This document shows positions 44,172 through 52,767 of a stretch of 64,000 nucleotides of DNA, piece by piece. The number at the start of each line of letters is the position of its first letter. The stretch's first letter is position 1. Source of the stretch: Myxococcota bacterium. GTDB taxonomy: Bacteria; Myxococcota_A; UBA9160; UBA6930. The notes below the pieces were generated by a model. That model was not told the origin of the DNA and made no database searches. It was given only the letters and a program-made list of their open reading frames with translations. The stretch spans positions 124,001 to 188,000 of the forward strand of contig JANQOX010000012.1 of assembly GCA_028285625.1 (NCBI GenBank), written 5' to 3'. Position numbers and translations under genes: made by a program.

Positions 44172-45736
44172 AGCAGCGATCGGGGCACCATGTACGAACT
44201 CAGCGGCTGCCGCTCGGGGGCCTCCTGGCCGATCAGGCCGAGGCCGCGCACACGCACGGCGTCGAAGATCTGGTGCGTCTTTTCGAGCACCGAGCGGTGC
44301 GTGCGCGGTGAGCCGACCTCGCCGACGAAGTCGATGTGGTCGAGGCCAGGAAGCAGGCGGTCGAGGTTTCCGCGGTAGTACTCGCCGCGCGCCTCGATCT
44401 CGACCCCGAGCGCTTCGAAGAAGCGGCCGAAGTTCTCGAGCGCCTGCAGCACGAACCGCTGCTGGCGCACCTCGCGCCGCAGCCAGACCCCGTCGAGGTG
44501 CTGGTCCTGCATGTAGGACGCGACCCAGAGGTTGTAGTAGCAGCCGAGATCGAAGTCCCACTTGAGCTTCATCAGCTCGGCGCTGCCGAGCAGATCGTAC
44601 TGGCCACGGTAGATCCGCATGGCCGCCTCGTGGCGAAAGTGGAGGAACCGGTCGTAGAGCTCGGCGCGCGTGGCCAGGTCGTCCTCGGCACCGTCCGCGC
44701 CGCAGCCGCTTCCCAGGTCGCGATCCACCAGATCCGTGAGGAAGTCGTTCTCCAGCGCCATGAAGTCGGTGCCCGGGCTGTAGAGCGGATCGGCGAAGCT
44801 CGCGGCCTCGCCGGTGCATCCCCAGCGATGGGGCGAGATGAAGCGTCGCGTCGAGAAGGCCAGGTGACCCAGGCCCGCGGCGTCGACCAGCTTGGCCGAC
44901 CGCAGCAGTTCGCCCACCACGCCGTGACCCTGCAGGAACGCGCACAGCCCCTCGGGCGTTCGGATCGCCGCGTCGTCGCGCGGCGGGATGCCCACCACGC
45001 CGACACTGGTGATGCCCTCGTGCAGCGGGATGAACCAGATCCAGTAGCCCGCGTAGCAGAAGTGCAGGGTCGAGAGGCTGCGACAGGTGTATCGCACGCG
45101 TGCGCGGAACGACTCGTCGCCGAGTTCGTCGATCTCGGCCACGTTCTCGAAGCGCGCCCACGACGCGCCCACGCGGTGATCGTCCTCGCGAACCCGAAGC
45201 CCCTGGGCCCGCGAGATCAGGCCGCCGCGCCCCGAGGCATCCATGACCCATCGCGCTTCCACGGGCCGCTTCGCGCCTTCTTCGAGCACCTCGAAGCGAT
45301 GGGGCCCGCCATCTTCGGCGAGGCGCAGCGACGTCACCTCCACGCCCTGGCTCACGCGCACGCCGTCCGAGCGGTTCATGGACAGCAGATCGGCTTCGAG
45401 CCGTGCCCGGTCGATCTGGAACGCGGGGTGGAACGGCAGGCTCTCGCTGCCGATCTCGGTCATGCGCACCAGCGGGGCTTCGTGGGATGCGTCGTCGAAG
45501 AAGTAGCGGAGGCCGTTCTTCGGCAGGTGCCGATCGTACAGGTAGCGGCCGAGGCCCAGGCGGCGCGTCAGATAGTGGCTGCCGAGTTCGACGGTCGACT
45601 CGCCAACCTTGTAGCCCCGCTCGGTCGACTTCTCGTACAGGCCCACGCGCAGGCCCGGGAGCTTGCGCACCAGCTGGCGCGCGAGCAGGTTGCCGGCGAG
45701 CCCGCCGCCCAGGATCGCGACGTCGAGGGTCGTCAT
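44168..45736 (-). CDS. Flavin-dependent halogenase-like oxidoreductase
   Basis: A 522-residue FAD protein of the tryptophan-halogenase superfamily. It has GGGLAG (10-15), YKVGES (42-47), Lys73 in PKNGLRYFF, MDASGRGG (165-172) and WIWFIP (232-237), which matches the halogenase WxWxIP motif. It also has SPGTDFMALENDFLTDL. The C terminus is long and helical. Family members attach Cl or Br to aromatic rings, including those of brominated xanthomonadins; some relatives are not halogenases. The ATG at 45736 has an AGGAG site. It lies after the ketoreductase in the main polyene operon, consistent with aryl-ring halogenation. Confidence 0.78.
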   Translation of the reverse strand: MTTLDVAILGGGLAGNLLARQLVRKLPGLRVGLYEKSTERGYKVGESTVELGSHYLTRRLGLGRYLYDRHLPKNGLRYFFDDASHEAPLVRMTEIGSESLPFHPAFQIDRARLEADLLSMNRSDGVRVSQGVEVTSLRLAEDGGPHRFEVLEEGAKRPVEARWVMDASGRGGLISRAQGLRVREDDHRVGASWARFENVAEIDELGDESFRARVRYTCRSLSTLHFCYAGYWIWFIPLHEGITSVGVVGIPPRDDAAIRTPEGLCAFLQGHGVVGELLRSAKLVDAAGLGHLAFSTRRFISPHRWGCTGEAASFADPLYSPGTDFMALENDFLTDLVDRDLGSGCGADGAEDDLATRAELYDRFLHFRHEAAMRIYRGQYDLLGSAELMKLKWDFDLGCYYNLWVASYMQDQHLDGVWLRREVRQQRFVLQALENFGRFFEALGVEIEARGEYYRGNLDRLLPGLDHIDFVGEVGSPRTHRSVLEKTHQIFDAVRVRGLGLIGQEAPERQPLSSYMVPRSLL

Positions 45737-45758
45737 GAACTCGCTCCTTCTCGCTGGC

Positions 45759-46490
45759 TCATGCCAGCCCACCGTTCACGGAGATCACCTGACCCGTCAC
45801 GTAGGACGCGGCGTCCGACATGAGAAAGCCCACCACCGAGGCGACCTCTTCGGGACGGCCCATCCGGCGCATGGGGATCAGCGCGGCAAGCTGCTCCGTG
45901 GGCAGCGCCGCGACCATGTCGGTCTCGATGAAACCCGGCGCCACGCTGTTGACCGTGATCTTGCGCTTGGCCAGCTCCTGGGCGAGAGAACGCGCCGCGG
46001 CGATCAGGCCCGCCTTGGAGGCGGCGTAGTTCGTCTGGCCACGGTGACCCACGAGCCCCGCCACCGACGACATCACGACGATGCGGCCTCCCTGTCGCGC
46101 GCGCACCATCGGCATCACCACCGGGCGCAGCACGTTGTAGAACCCGTCGAGGTTGGTGCGAAGCACGCGGTCCCAGGCCTCGCCCGACATGCCCGGAAAG
46201 GGCGCGTCGGCCGTGACCCCGGCATTGGAGACCACGCCCCAGAAGGGCCCATGCTCGGCGAGATCCGCCTCGAGCACGGCGGCGCAGCCCTCGCGGTCGG
46301 ACACGTCGAAGCGAAGCAGCCGTGCGTCGCCCGGCCCCGCATCGGCGGCCTCGGCCAGCGCCTCGTTCGCTGCGCCTTCGCTGGCGTGCCAGCCGAGCGT
46401 CACGTCGCAACCGGCGGCGGCCATGTGCACGGCCACGGCGCGGCCGATGCCGCGGCTGGCACCCGTCACCAACACCCTTCGCTCGCTCAC
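45759..46490 (-). CDS. 3-ketoacyl-ACP reductase (FabG/ApeQ-type)
   Basis: A 243-residue SDR of FabG type: TGASRGIG (9-16), SNAG (88-91), and catalytic Ser142, Tyr155 and Lys159 in NYAASKAG. The C-terminal VNGGLA matches FabG. It is the only ketoreductase in the cluster, so it should serve all cycles of polyene extension, turning the 3-keto group into the hydroxyl that the dehydratases remove. The GTG overlaps the stop of the dehydratase gene (GTGA at 46487-46490). It is followed by the halogenase-like gene after 22 bases. Confidence 0.92.
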   Translation of the reverse strand: MSERRVLVTGASRGIGRAVAVHMAAAGCDVTLGWHASEGAANEALAEAADAGPGDARLLRFDVSDREGCAAVLEADLAEHGPFWGVVSNAGVTADAPFPGMSGEAWDRVLRTNLDGFYNVLRPVVMPMVRARQGGRIVVMSSVAGLVGHRGQTNYAASKAGLIAAARSLAQELAKRKITVNSVAPGFIETDMVAALPTEQLAALIPMRRMGRPEEVASVVGFLMSDAASYVTGQVISVNGGLA

Positions 46491-46942
46491 GACAGGGCCT
46501 CTCGGGCGCCGGGCAGCTCGTCGGCAACGTAGACGTTGAGCCGCCCTTCCACCTTCACGTTGCCGCGTGCGTCCTCGAGCGCGCAGTCGTAGACCACGAG
46601 GCCGCGCTCTCCGCGCAGGTGTCGCGCTCGGGCCACATAGGCCGCACCGGGGTCGAGCGAGTCGCCGTGGAACGAGAGCCGTCGGGTACCGAGCAGGAAC
46701 CCCACCCGCGCGGGCTCGCCGCGATCGCGCAGGGTGAGTCCGCCGTGAGCCGCCGCGGCCTGGGCCAGCCACTCGATCGCCACGTGGATGCCGAGCCGAC
46801 CGTCGGCGTCCGCCAGCGCCCTGCTACCGCCCGCCTCGACGTCGCAGGCGATCCAGTCGGGGCCGGCCTCGCGCACGCGGGTCAACAGGCACATGGGACC
46901 GGACTGCGGAACCAGATCGGCCACCGGGGGAACGTTGGTCAC
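46487..46942 (-). CDS. 3-hydroxyacyl-ACP dehydratase-like hotdog protein (ApeP-type)
   Basis: A 151-residue hotdog-fold protein. VPQSGPMCLLTRV opens the fold. The HVAIEWLAQAAAAHGG helix holds the central acidic residue used by dehydratases of this group, as in the GxxxxIExxAQ pattern. It should dehydrate the 3-hydroxyacyl-ACP intermediates to extend the conjugated polyene. The GTG start at 46942 is chosen because it overlaps the LpxL-type stop (GTGA); a longer frame exists. A second dehydratase domain is fused to the AMP-ligase at 47907. Confidence 0.85.
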   Translation of the reverse strand: MTNVPPVADLVPQSGPMCLLTRVREAGPDWIACDVEAGGSRALADADGRLGIHVAIEWLAQAAAAHGGLTLRDRGEPARVGFLLGTRRLSFHGDSLDPGAAYVARARHLRGERGLVVYDCALEDARGNVKVEGRLNVYVADELPGAREALS

Positions 46943-47910
46943 GCGGACTCCGGCGAGGTGAAGTAGGGATAGAAGTTGAACCACTGGAGCGGCTCGCGCA
47001 GGCACGCGTCTTCGAGTCGCTGGGCGTAGCCCCGGGCCATCTCCTCGATGCGCGCAGGCCGGTCACGCGGAGCCAGCCGGTCGCCCGACACCAGGGGCGC
47101 GACCTCCACGTCGTAGGCGCCGTCGGCCGCACGCAGGCAGATCGCCGTCAGCACCGGGCACCCGAGCACGGTGGCCAGGCGAAACGGTGCCCGGGGCAGC
47201 AGCGCCTGGCGGCCGAGCAGCGGAACCGACAGCGGCTCCTCGCCCGGAAAGAGCCCCAGGCGATCCGCCAGGATGCCGACGAACTCGCCACGCTCGATGC
47301 AGGCCCGGATCTCGAACGACGTCCGCAACGCGCCGGGCTCGATCTGGATCACACGGGTCGCGCTGCTCGGGTCGAGCCGCTCGAAGAGCTCGTTGATGCG
47401 CTCGGCATGGCGCGTGAACATGACCACGTTCACCGGCACGTCGTAGCGCGCGGCGAGCACGCGCATCATGTCGAAGCTTCCGACGTGCGCGCCCAGCAAG
47501 AACCCACCCCGCCCGGCTTCCACCAGTGCGCGCAGGTGCTCGTCGCCCCGGTAGCGGATCTCGAAGTCGCTGCCGGCCCAGAGCGCGAGCCGGTCGGCAA
47601 TGTTGCGTCCGAAACTCACGAAGTGGCGGAAGGCCGTACCGAGACCCGGGCGCGTAGCGAGACCCGTTCGCGTGGCGAGCGCCTCGGCCCCCCCCGGCAT
47701 CGCGTGCACGCTGCGCAGGTAGTCCAGCGACGACTCCCGCGCGGTGCGCTGCGCGGCCAGGAAGTAGAAGGCGGACGGCCACACCGCCAGCTGTACCGGA
47801 ATGCGGCCGAGCCGCTGATAGGCCGCGGCCGCCCAGCGAAGCCCCGTGTCGTTGCCGAGCTCGGGCGTCTCGGCCCAGCCCGGTGCCGTCTCGTCGACGG
47901 GCCGGTTCAC
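46939..47910 (-). CDS. LpxL/HtrB-type acyltransferase, second copy
   Basis: A 323-residue acyltransferase. GAHVGSFDMM gives the HX4D motif, and FVGILADRLGLFPGEE and LPRAPFRLATV are further family segments. The end, LQWFNFYPYFT, resembles the end of the protein at 37339-38301. It likely transfers an acyl or polyene group to a lipid acceptor at the inner membrane. The GTG overlaps the stop of the AMP-ligase/dehydratase gene (GTGA at 47907-47910). Two such genes in one cluster suggest two acylation steps or two substrates. Confidence 0.85.
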   Translation of the reverse strand: MNRPVDETAPGWAETPELGNDTGLRWAAAAYQRLGRIPVQLAVWPSAFYFLAAQRTARESSLDYLRSVHAMPGGAEALATRTGLATRPGLGTAFRHFVSFGRNIADRLALWAGSDFEIRYRGDEHLRALVEAGRGGFLLGAHVGSFDMMRVLAARYDVPVNVVMFTRHAERINELFERLDPSSATRVIQIEPGALRTSFEIRACIERGEFVGILADRLGLFPGEEPLSVPLLGRQALLPRAPFRLATVLGCPVLTAICLRAADGAYDVEVAPLVSGDRLAPRDRPARIEEMARGYAQRLEDACLREPLQWFNFYPYFTSPESA

Positions 47911-49724
47911 CGCGCGACCTCGAGGTGGAGCCGACCCTCGGCGGCGATCTCGGCCCCGTCGCGCACCGTGAATGCGGCGCGTTCGCCCCCGCGCCCGATC
48001 TCCACGCGCAGGACCGCGCGCGCGCCGGGCTCGAGAAAGCGGTGGAACTTGAGGCCCTGCACCTCGCGCACCCGGAACCGACCGGCCTCGAGCGCACCGA
48101 GTGCCTCGATTGCCCAGCCCAACAAGGCCACACCGGGGACCACCGGGCGATCGGGGAAGTGCCCGTCCAGGCACGGAAGGTCGCGACTCACGTCGAGGTC
48201 GCGCTCGATCCAGTCCGGTCCGCGGCGCTCGGCCACCACGGGCGAACCCGGCGCAGCGGTCGCTTCGGGGCTCGCGGTTTGCGGCGCGCCGGGGCCCTCC
48301 CCTTCCGAGAGAGAGGCCATCGGCTGTTCCAGCACGCTCGCCAACGCCGCGGCCGGCACCTTGCCCTGGGGGTCTCGGGGCAGCGCGGGGACCGCACGCC
48401 AGCGCCGCGGCAGGAAGATCCGGTCCCAGTGGTCGAGGAGCGGATCGAAGAGCGAGCCGGCGAAGCGTCGCCGACCCGACGCCGCCAGGCGGTCGCGACC
48501 CCGTGACGAGAGCACGAGCACGGCGGCGATCCGAAGGTCGGCACCTGCCCCGAGCGTGGTGAGCGCGACATCGTCCACGCACGGGTCTTCACGAAGGCGC
48601 GTCTCCATGTCGGGCAGGTGGACGCGCTTCTCTCCGATCTTCACCGTGCGGTCGGCGCGACCCAGGAGCTCGAATCGCCCGTCGGGCCCGATGCGCGCGC
48701 GGTCTCCCATGGCGAAGGTGCACTGGTCGGTGGCCGCATCGCGGGTACCCGCGCTCACGAAGGGCGAACGGACCTCCAGGCGACCGTCGTCGCGCACGCG
48801 GGCCACGACACCGGGCAGCAGGTCCCAGCGGTCATCGACGCCGGGGCGGCGCTGGCGCGTGGCGACCCCGCCCGTCTCGGTCGAGCCGAGCACCTCGATG
48901 GGCGCGGCGCCGAGTTCGTCGGCCACGCCACGCGCCGTATCCTCGGCCAACGGGCCGCCGGACGAGAAGACCGCGGCGCAGCGATCGCGCAGACGTTCGA
49001 GACGCCCCCGGCCCACCAAACGCCGCAGGTGGACGGGTGTGGCCACCAAGACCGACGCCCCGGGTTCGGACGCCATGCGACCGACCACTTCTTCGGGGTG
49101 GAGCAGGCTCTCCGCGTCGAACACGCGTCCGGTGGCCAGCGGCCAGAGCACGCGAAAGAGCAGCCCGTAGAGATGCTGGTGGGAGACGGTGGCGAACACG
49201 TGGCGCGCATGGCGAAGCCGCGGACCCAGATGGGCTTCGAGCACGTCCACCTCGTCTTCGAGGTGCGCCACCGTCTTGGTGATGGCCTTGCCCGAACCGG
49301 TGGTGCCCGATGTGAAGACCTCGAGCAGGGGACGGTCGCGATCCACGGGAGAAGCGGCCGCGGCGACGGACCCCGCTTCGACCTCCAGCGGATCGATGCG
49401 GAAGCCGACACCCGCCAGCGGCTCGCGGGCATCGGTCAGCATGCCGACGGTGCCCGGAGCGAGACCCGCGAGGGTGCCGGACTGCCGGTTCGGAGGCAGC
49501 ACGGCCGTGGCGCCCGCCCGCGCCAGCCCGAACAGCGCGACGGCAAACCCGAACGCATCGTCGCAGTGCAGGATCCAGCGCCCGCCACCCTGCTCGCGCA
49601 CACGCGAGGCGACCGCGTGCACACGCTCGTCGAAGGCGGCGGCGTCGTGGACGCGATCGCGAGCGATGGCCAGCGTGATGGCGGCGGTTTCGACTCGCGG
49701 GGGGTCGGCTCGAGACAGGCGCAC
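47907..49724 (-). CDS. AMP-dependent acyl-ACP ligase fused to a hotdog dehydratase
   Basis: A 605-residue two-domain protein. Residues 1-460 are an ANL-type ligase: FTSGTTGSGKAITKT (137-151), LGSTETGG, GRADRTVKIGEKRV, and a PQGK segment with the C-terminal catalytic Lys. Residues 495-605 are a dehydratase with the GHFPDRPVVPGVALLGW motif (His522). A low-complexity linker joins them. The ligase should activate the aryl acid from the ammonia-lyase and load it on ACP. The dehydratase should act on polyene intermediates. GTG 49724 starts three bases after the ACP stop. This join is a real fusion, not two overlapping genes: one frame is open throughout. Confidence 0.88.
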   Translation of the reverse strand: MRLSRADPPRVETAAITLAIARDRVHDAAAFDERVHAVASRVREQGGGRWILHCDDAFGFAVALFGLARAGATAVLPPNRQSGTLAGLAPGTVGMLTDAREPLAGVGFRIDPLEVEAGSVAAAASPVDRDRPLLEVFTSGTTGSGKAITKTVAHLEDEVDVLEAHLGPRLRHARHVFATVSHQHLYGLLFRVLWPLATGRVFDAESLLHPEEVVGRMASEPGASVLVATPVHLRRLVGRGRLERLRDRCAAVFSSGGPLAEDTARGVADELGAAPIEVLGSTETGGVATRQRRPGVDDRWDLLPGVVARVRDDGRLEVRSPFVSAGTRDAATDQCTFAMGDRARIGPDGRFELLGRADRTVKIGEKRVHLPDMETRLREDPCVDDVALTTLGAGADLRIAAVLVLSSRGRDRLAASGRRRFAGSLFDPLLDHWDRIFLPRRWRAVPALPRDPQGKVPAAALASVLEQPMASLSEGEGPGAPQTASPEATAAPGSPVVAERRGPDWIERDLDVSRDLPCLDGHFPDRPVVPGVALLGWAIEALGALEAGRFRVREVQGLKFHRFLEPGARAVLRVEIGRGGERAAFTVRDGAEIAAEGRLHLEVAR

Positions 49725-49727
49725 GGG

Positions 49728-50000
49728 TCAATCCGAACGCCGTGCGGCCGGGTCGGCACCCTCGAGACGGCTCGCCACCACCCGCACCACGTCGTCGACG
49801 CAGCCCAGATCGGCGAGCTCCTCGTCCTCGATGCGCGTGCCCGTCGCTTCTTCGACCCGCTGCGCCATGGCGACGATGTCGAGGCTGTCGAGGTCGAGGT
49901 CTTCGCGAAGCCGCGTCGCCCCCGCGATCTCGTCGCTTTCGATGGCGAACTCGTGCGCGATCAACCCGCGGATCGTCTCGAGCAGGCCCGTGTCCCCCAC
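49728..50000 (-). CDS. Acyl carrier protein
   Basis: A 90-residue ACP with phosphopantetheine site LDLDSLDIVA, Ser39, between acidic helices. It starts with GTG at 50000. It directly precedes the AMP-ligase/dehydratase gene (three-base gap), so it is the likely partner for loading of the aryl starter. A second ACP gene ends five bases upstream; characterised aryl-polyene clusters also carry two neighbouring ACPs with different roles. Confidence 0.92.
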   Translation of the reverse strand: MGDTGLLETIRGLIAHEFAIESDEIAGATRLREDLDLDSLDIVAMAQRVEEATGTRIEDEELADLGCVDDVVRVVASRLEGADPAARRSD

Positions 50001-50005
50001 GCGGC

Positions 50006-50272
50006 TCAGGCCCCGCTTCGTTCGCTCACGAAGCGCGCGAGGCTGTTGACCGACGCGAAGATCGCCTGGTTCTCGTCCGGGTCCTCGCCGATCTCGACGC
50101 CGTACTTGTCCTCGAGTGCCATGGCGAGCTCGAGCGCGTCGATCGAGTCGAGCCCGAGCCCCTCGCCGAACAGGGCGGCGTCGGGCTCGATCTCTTCGGG
50201 GTCGATGTCTTCGAGCGCGAGGGCTTCGATGATGATGCCCTTGAGCTCGGTCACCAGCGCTTCAGTCGACAA
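50006..50272 (-). CDS. Acyl carrier protein
   Basis: An 88-residue ACP with GLGLDSIDALELA, Ser43. The GLDSIDALE form is typical of carriers used by lipid-type acyltransferases. The start is a TTG at 50272 lying 11 bases inside the end of the PlsC-type gene, so it depends on coupled translation; a GTG at about 50254 is a shorter alternative. It sits between the PlsC-type gene and another ACP. Helix lengths are normal. Confidence 0.9.
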   Translation of the reverse strand: MSTEALVTELKGIIIEALALEDIDPEEIEPDAALFGEGLGLDSIDALELAMALEDKYGVEIGEDPDENQAIFASVNSLARFVSERSGA

Positions 50273-51047
50273 ATCCCAGTTTCTCCTCGAAGAACCCCTG
50301 AAGATCCGCCGTCACGGCCCGGACCGCCACCGAATGGGTCTCGCCTCCGGCCAGGCTCGCTTTGGGAGAGATCGCGGGGTGCACCCGCGCCCGGATCGTG
50401 ACCCCCCCCTCGGGCTGGGCCCACCAGCGCCAGCCCTTGCCGAGCGCACCCGGCGGCTCGCAGGTGATCACCACCGGCAGCAGGTCGCAGCCGCTGCGCA
50501 GCGCCATGTGGGCCGCGCCCCGTTGGAAGCGGTGCACGCCCTGCTCGGGAGATCGTGTTCCCTCGGGAAACACCAGCACCGAGCGCCCGTCGGCAAGCCT
50601 GGCTGTCGCCTGCGCGACCACGCCGGCACCGTCGCCGGCCAGGTAGTCGGCCGCCCGGGCAGCACGACCCATGAACGGGTGCCGTGCCCAGCTCGGCTTG
50701 ACGATGCAATCGAGCTGCGGGACCCGCGAGACCAGGGCGAGGACGTCGGCGCTGCTGGGGTGGTTCGCGACCACCAGCCGCGCTCCCGGGCCGCGGAGGG
50801 CCTCGGCCCCTTCGACGCGAACCCGCAACAGACCCAGGCGCTCGGACAGGAAGAGGAAGAAGCGCACCGCCGTGTGGAACCATCGTTGGGCGCCGATCCC
50901 GCCGTCGTCGCGCACGACCAGCGACCGCAGCGCCGCGGCGCCCGCGAACAGCAGGGCGCCCACGCCGAGCACGCCCAGCATCAGGGCGACCTTTGCGCCC
51001 CGCCACACCACGCCCACGGGCCTTGCTGGCCTCACCGGCTGCTGCAC
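50262..51047 (-). CDS. PlsC-type acyltransferase-like protein, second copy
   Basis: A 261-residue membrane acyltransferase with a hydrophobic N terminus (about 18-50), NHPSSADVLAL (HX4D-type motif) and FPEGTRSPEQG. It heads the main minus-strand operon (51047 to 43392) with two ACPs directly after it, which suggests acyl-ACP as donor. It starts with GTG. The 157-base region upstream separates it from the divergent ammonia-lyase gene and holds two dyad sequences. Its partner at 40028 is only distantly similar. Confidence 0.87.
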   Translation of the reverse strand: MQQPVRPARPVGVVWRGAKVALMLGVLGVGALLFAGAAALRSLVVRDDGGIGAQRWFHTAVRFFLFLSERLGLLRVRVEGAEALRGPGARLVVANHPSSADVLALVSRVPQLDCIVKPSWARHPFMGRAARAADYLAGDGAGVVAQATARLADGRSVLVFPEGTRSPEQGVHRFQRGAAHMALRSGCDLLPVVITCEPPGALGKGWRWWAQPEGGVTIRARVHPAISPKASLAGGETHSVAVRAVTADLQGFFEEKLGFVD

Positions 51048-51140
51048 CCGGTCCTCCCGCGACTGCTCTGCATCGGGCCGCCACCGAATCGGAGCCGGGT
51101 GAACGCGCGGCGTACTCGCCGCGTCTGCCCAACTCGAGGC

Positions 51141-51165
51141 CGGTCGGACCCGACCGACTCAGTCG
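51141..51165. promoter_or_regulatory. Two adjacent dyads in the divergent promoter region
   Basis: The gap 51048-51204 separates the PlsC-type gene (minus) from the ammonia-lyase gene (plus). It holds a 16-base dyad, CGGTCGG-AC-CCGACCG (51141-51156), and beside it CGACT-C-AGTCG (51155-51165). Both are exact. They could bind a regulator of the two operons or form a leader hairpin of the lyase mRNA. No known regulator motif is recognised. Confidence 0.4.
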
Positions 51166-51204
51166 AACCAAAGGTGCCTCGATGCTACCATCGGCGATCG
51201 CGCG

Positions 51205-52767
51205 ATGACAGAGCCGGCAACGACGTCCACGCTGCTCATCGGCCGCGATCCCGCCGAACGGACGGTATCGGTGGACGACGTGCTCGCCGTCGCCCGCGGG
51301 CACGCGCGACTCGTGCTCGACGCTTCGGGGCGCGAGCGCATCGCGCGGTCACACAGGGTGCTCGAGAAGGTGATCGCGAACGGCGGCGACGTCTATGGCG
51401 CCACCACGGGCGTGGGTGCCTCGGTGACCAACGCCATTCCGGCAGCGCTCCGCGACGACCTCCCCCACAACCTGCTGCGCTTTCACGGCTGCGGCACGGG
51501 TCGCATCCTCGACGAGGAAGAGGCCGCCGCGGTGCTCGCCGTGCGCGTCGTCTCCCTGGCGGCGGGCCACTCGGCCGTGCGGCCCGAGCTGGTCGAGAGG
51601 CTGTGCGAGATGGCGAACCTGCGGCTGTTGCCGAGGATCCCCGCCGAGGGCTCCGTGGGCGCCAGCGGAGACCTGACACCGCTCTCGTACGTGGCCGCGG
51701 CGTTGATCGGCGAGCGCGAGGTCACGCTGGCCGGGCGGGTGCGGTCCGCGGCCGACGCACTGGCCGAGGTCGGTCTGGTGCCGCTCTCGCTGGGGCCGCG
51801 GGAGAGCCTCGCGATCATGAACGGCACGGCGGTGATGACGGCGCTCGGCTGTATCGCGTGGGACCGGGCGCGTCGGCTGGCGCGGATGGCCACGGCGCTC
51901 ACCGCCGCGGTCTCGGACGTGACCCACGGCAACCCCGAGCACTTCGATGCGCGCGTGTTCGCGTGGAAACCGCACCCGGGCTCGGAGCAGTGCGCCCAGT
52001 GGCTCCGCGAGGACCTCTCGCTGGCAGCTCCGGGGAGGGAGGTTGCACGACTCCAGGACCGCTACTCGCTTCGCTGCGCGCCGCAGGTGATCGGCGTGTT
52101 GCTCGACGTCCTCGAGACCACGCGCGCGACCCTGGAGATCGAGCTGAACGGGGTCGACGACAACCCGCTGTTCGACCCCGACCGCGGAGAGGTCGTGCAC
52201 GCAGGCAACTTCTACGGCGGCCACGTCGCCCAGGCCATGGACTCGCTCAAGGCCTGCGTCGCCAGCGTCTGCGATCTGATCGATCGACAACTGGTGCTGC
52301 TGTGTGATCCGGCGACCAGTGCCGGCCTACCCGAGAACCTGGTAGCCATCGAAGGCGATCAGCCGTATGCCGCGCACGTGCATCACGGCTTCAAAGCCAT
52401 GCAGATCACGGCCTCGGCGCTCACGGCCGAAGCCCAGAAGCTGACGATGCCCGCGGCGGCGTTCAGCCGCAGCACCGAGTCGCACAACCAGGACAAGGTG
52501 AGCATGGGCACGATCGCCGCGCGGGACTGCCTGCGCATCGTCGAGCTCTGCGAGACCGTGGGTGCCGTCCTCGCCCTGGCGGCGTGCCAGGCGGTCGATC
52601 TGCGCGGTCCCGCCCGCTGCTGCGCGCGCAGTCGGCAGCTACACGCCGAGGTCCGCAAGCACGTGCCCTCTCTCGATGCCGACCGTCGGCAGGACCACGA
52701 CATCGACACCGTGCTCGGGCTGCTGCGGGCGGGAACGCTTCCGATCGGCGAGACGCACGAGCCGTGA
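51205..52767 (+). CDS. Aromatic amino acid ammonia-lyase (MIO family)
   Basis: A 520-residue lyase. The self-formed MIO group comes from Ala153-Ser154-Gly155 in VGASGDLTPL. Catalytic Tyr64 sits in DVYGATTGVG, and GNFYGGHVAQAMDSLK and SRSTESHNQDKVSMG are further conserved parts. The substrate switch pair is Phe93-His94 in NLLRFHGCG, unlike Ser-His of common histidine ammonia-lyases. No hut genes are near. It should deaminate tyrosine, phenylalanine or a related amino acid to a cinnamate-type acid that serves as polyene starter. The LolA-like gene follows with a GTGA overlap. Confidence 0.88.
   Translation: MTEPATTSTLLIGRDPAERTVSVDDVLAVARGHARLVLDASGRERIARSHRVLEKVIANGGDVYGATTGVGASVTNAIPAALRDDLPHNLLRFHGCGTGRILDEEEAAAVLAVRVVSLAAGHSAVRPELVERLCEMANLRLLPRIPAEGSVGASGDLTPLSYVAAALIGEREVTLAGRVRSAADALAEVGLVPLSLGPRESLAIMNGTAVMTALGCIAWDRARRLARMATALTAAVSDVTHGNPEHFDARVFAWKPHPGSEQCAQWLREDLSLAAPGREVARLQDRYSLRCAPQVIGVLLDVLETTRATLEIELNGVDDNPLFDPDRGEVVHAGNFYGGHVAQAMDSLKACVASVCDLIDRQLVLLCDPATSAGLPENLVAIEGDQPYAAHVHHGFKAMQITASALTAEAQKLTMPAAAFSRSTESHNQDKVSMGTIAARDCLRIVELCETVGAVLALAACQAVDLRGPARCCARSRQLHAEVRKHVPSLDADRRQDHDIDTVLGLLRAGTLPIGETHEP

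Noticed and set aside
48618..52307. A 1229-codon plus-strand open frame opposite the AMP-ligase and ACP genes
   Set aside because: It is antisense to a ligase with intact motifs, two ACPs and an acyltransferase, and it then runs out of frame over the ammonia-lyase. It has no recognisable domain.
51205..52767. Histidine degradation (hutH)
   Set aside because: There is no hutU, hutI or hutG nearby, the selectivity residues are not Ser-His, and the gene overlaps the polyene transport genes.
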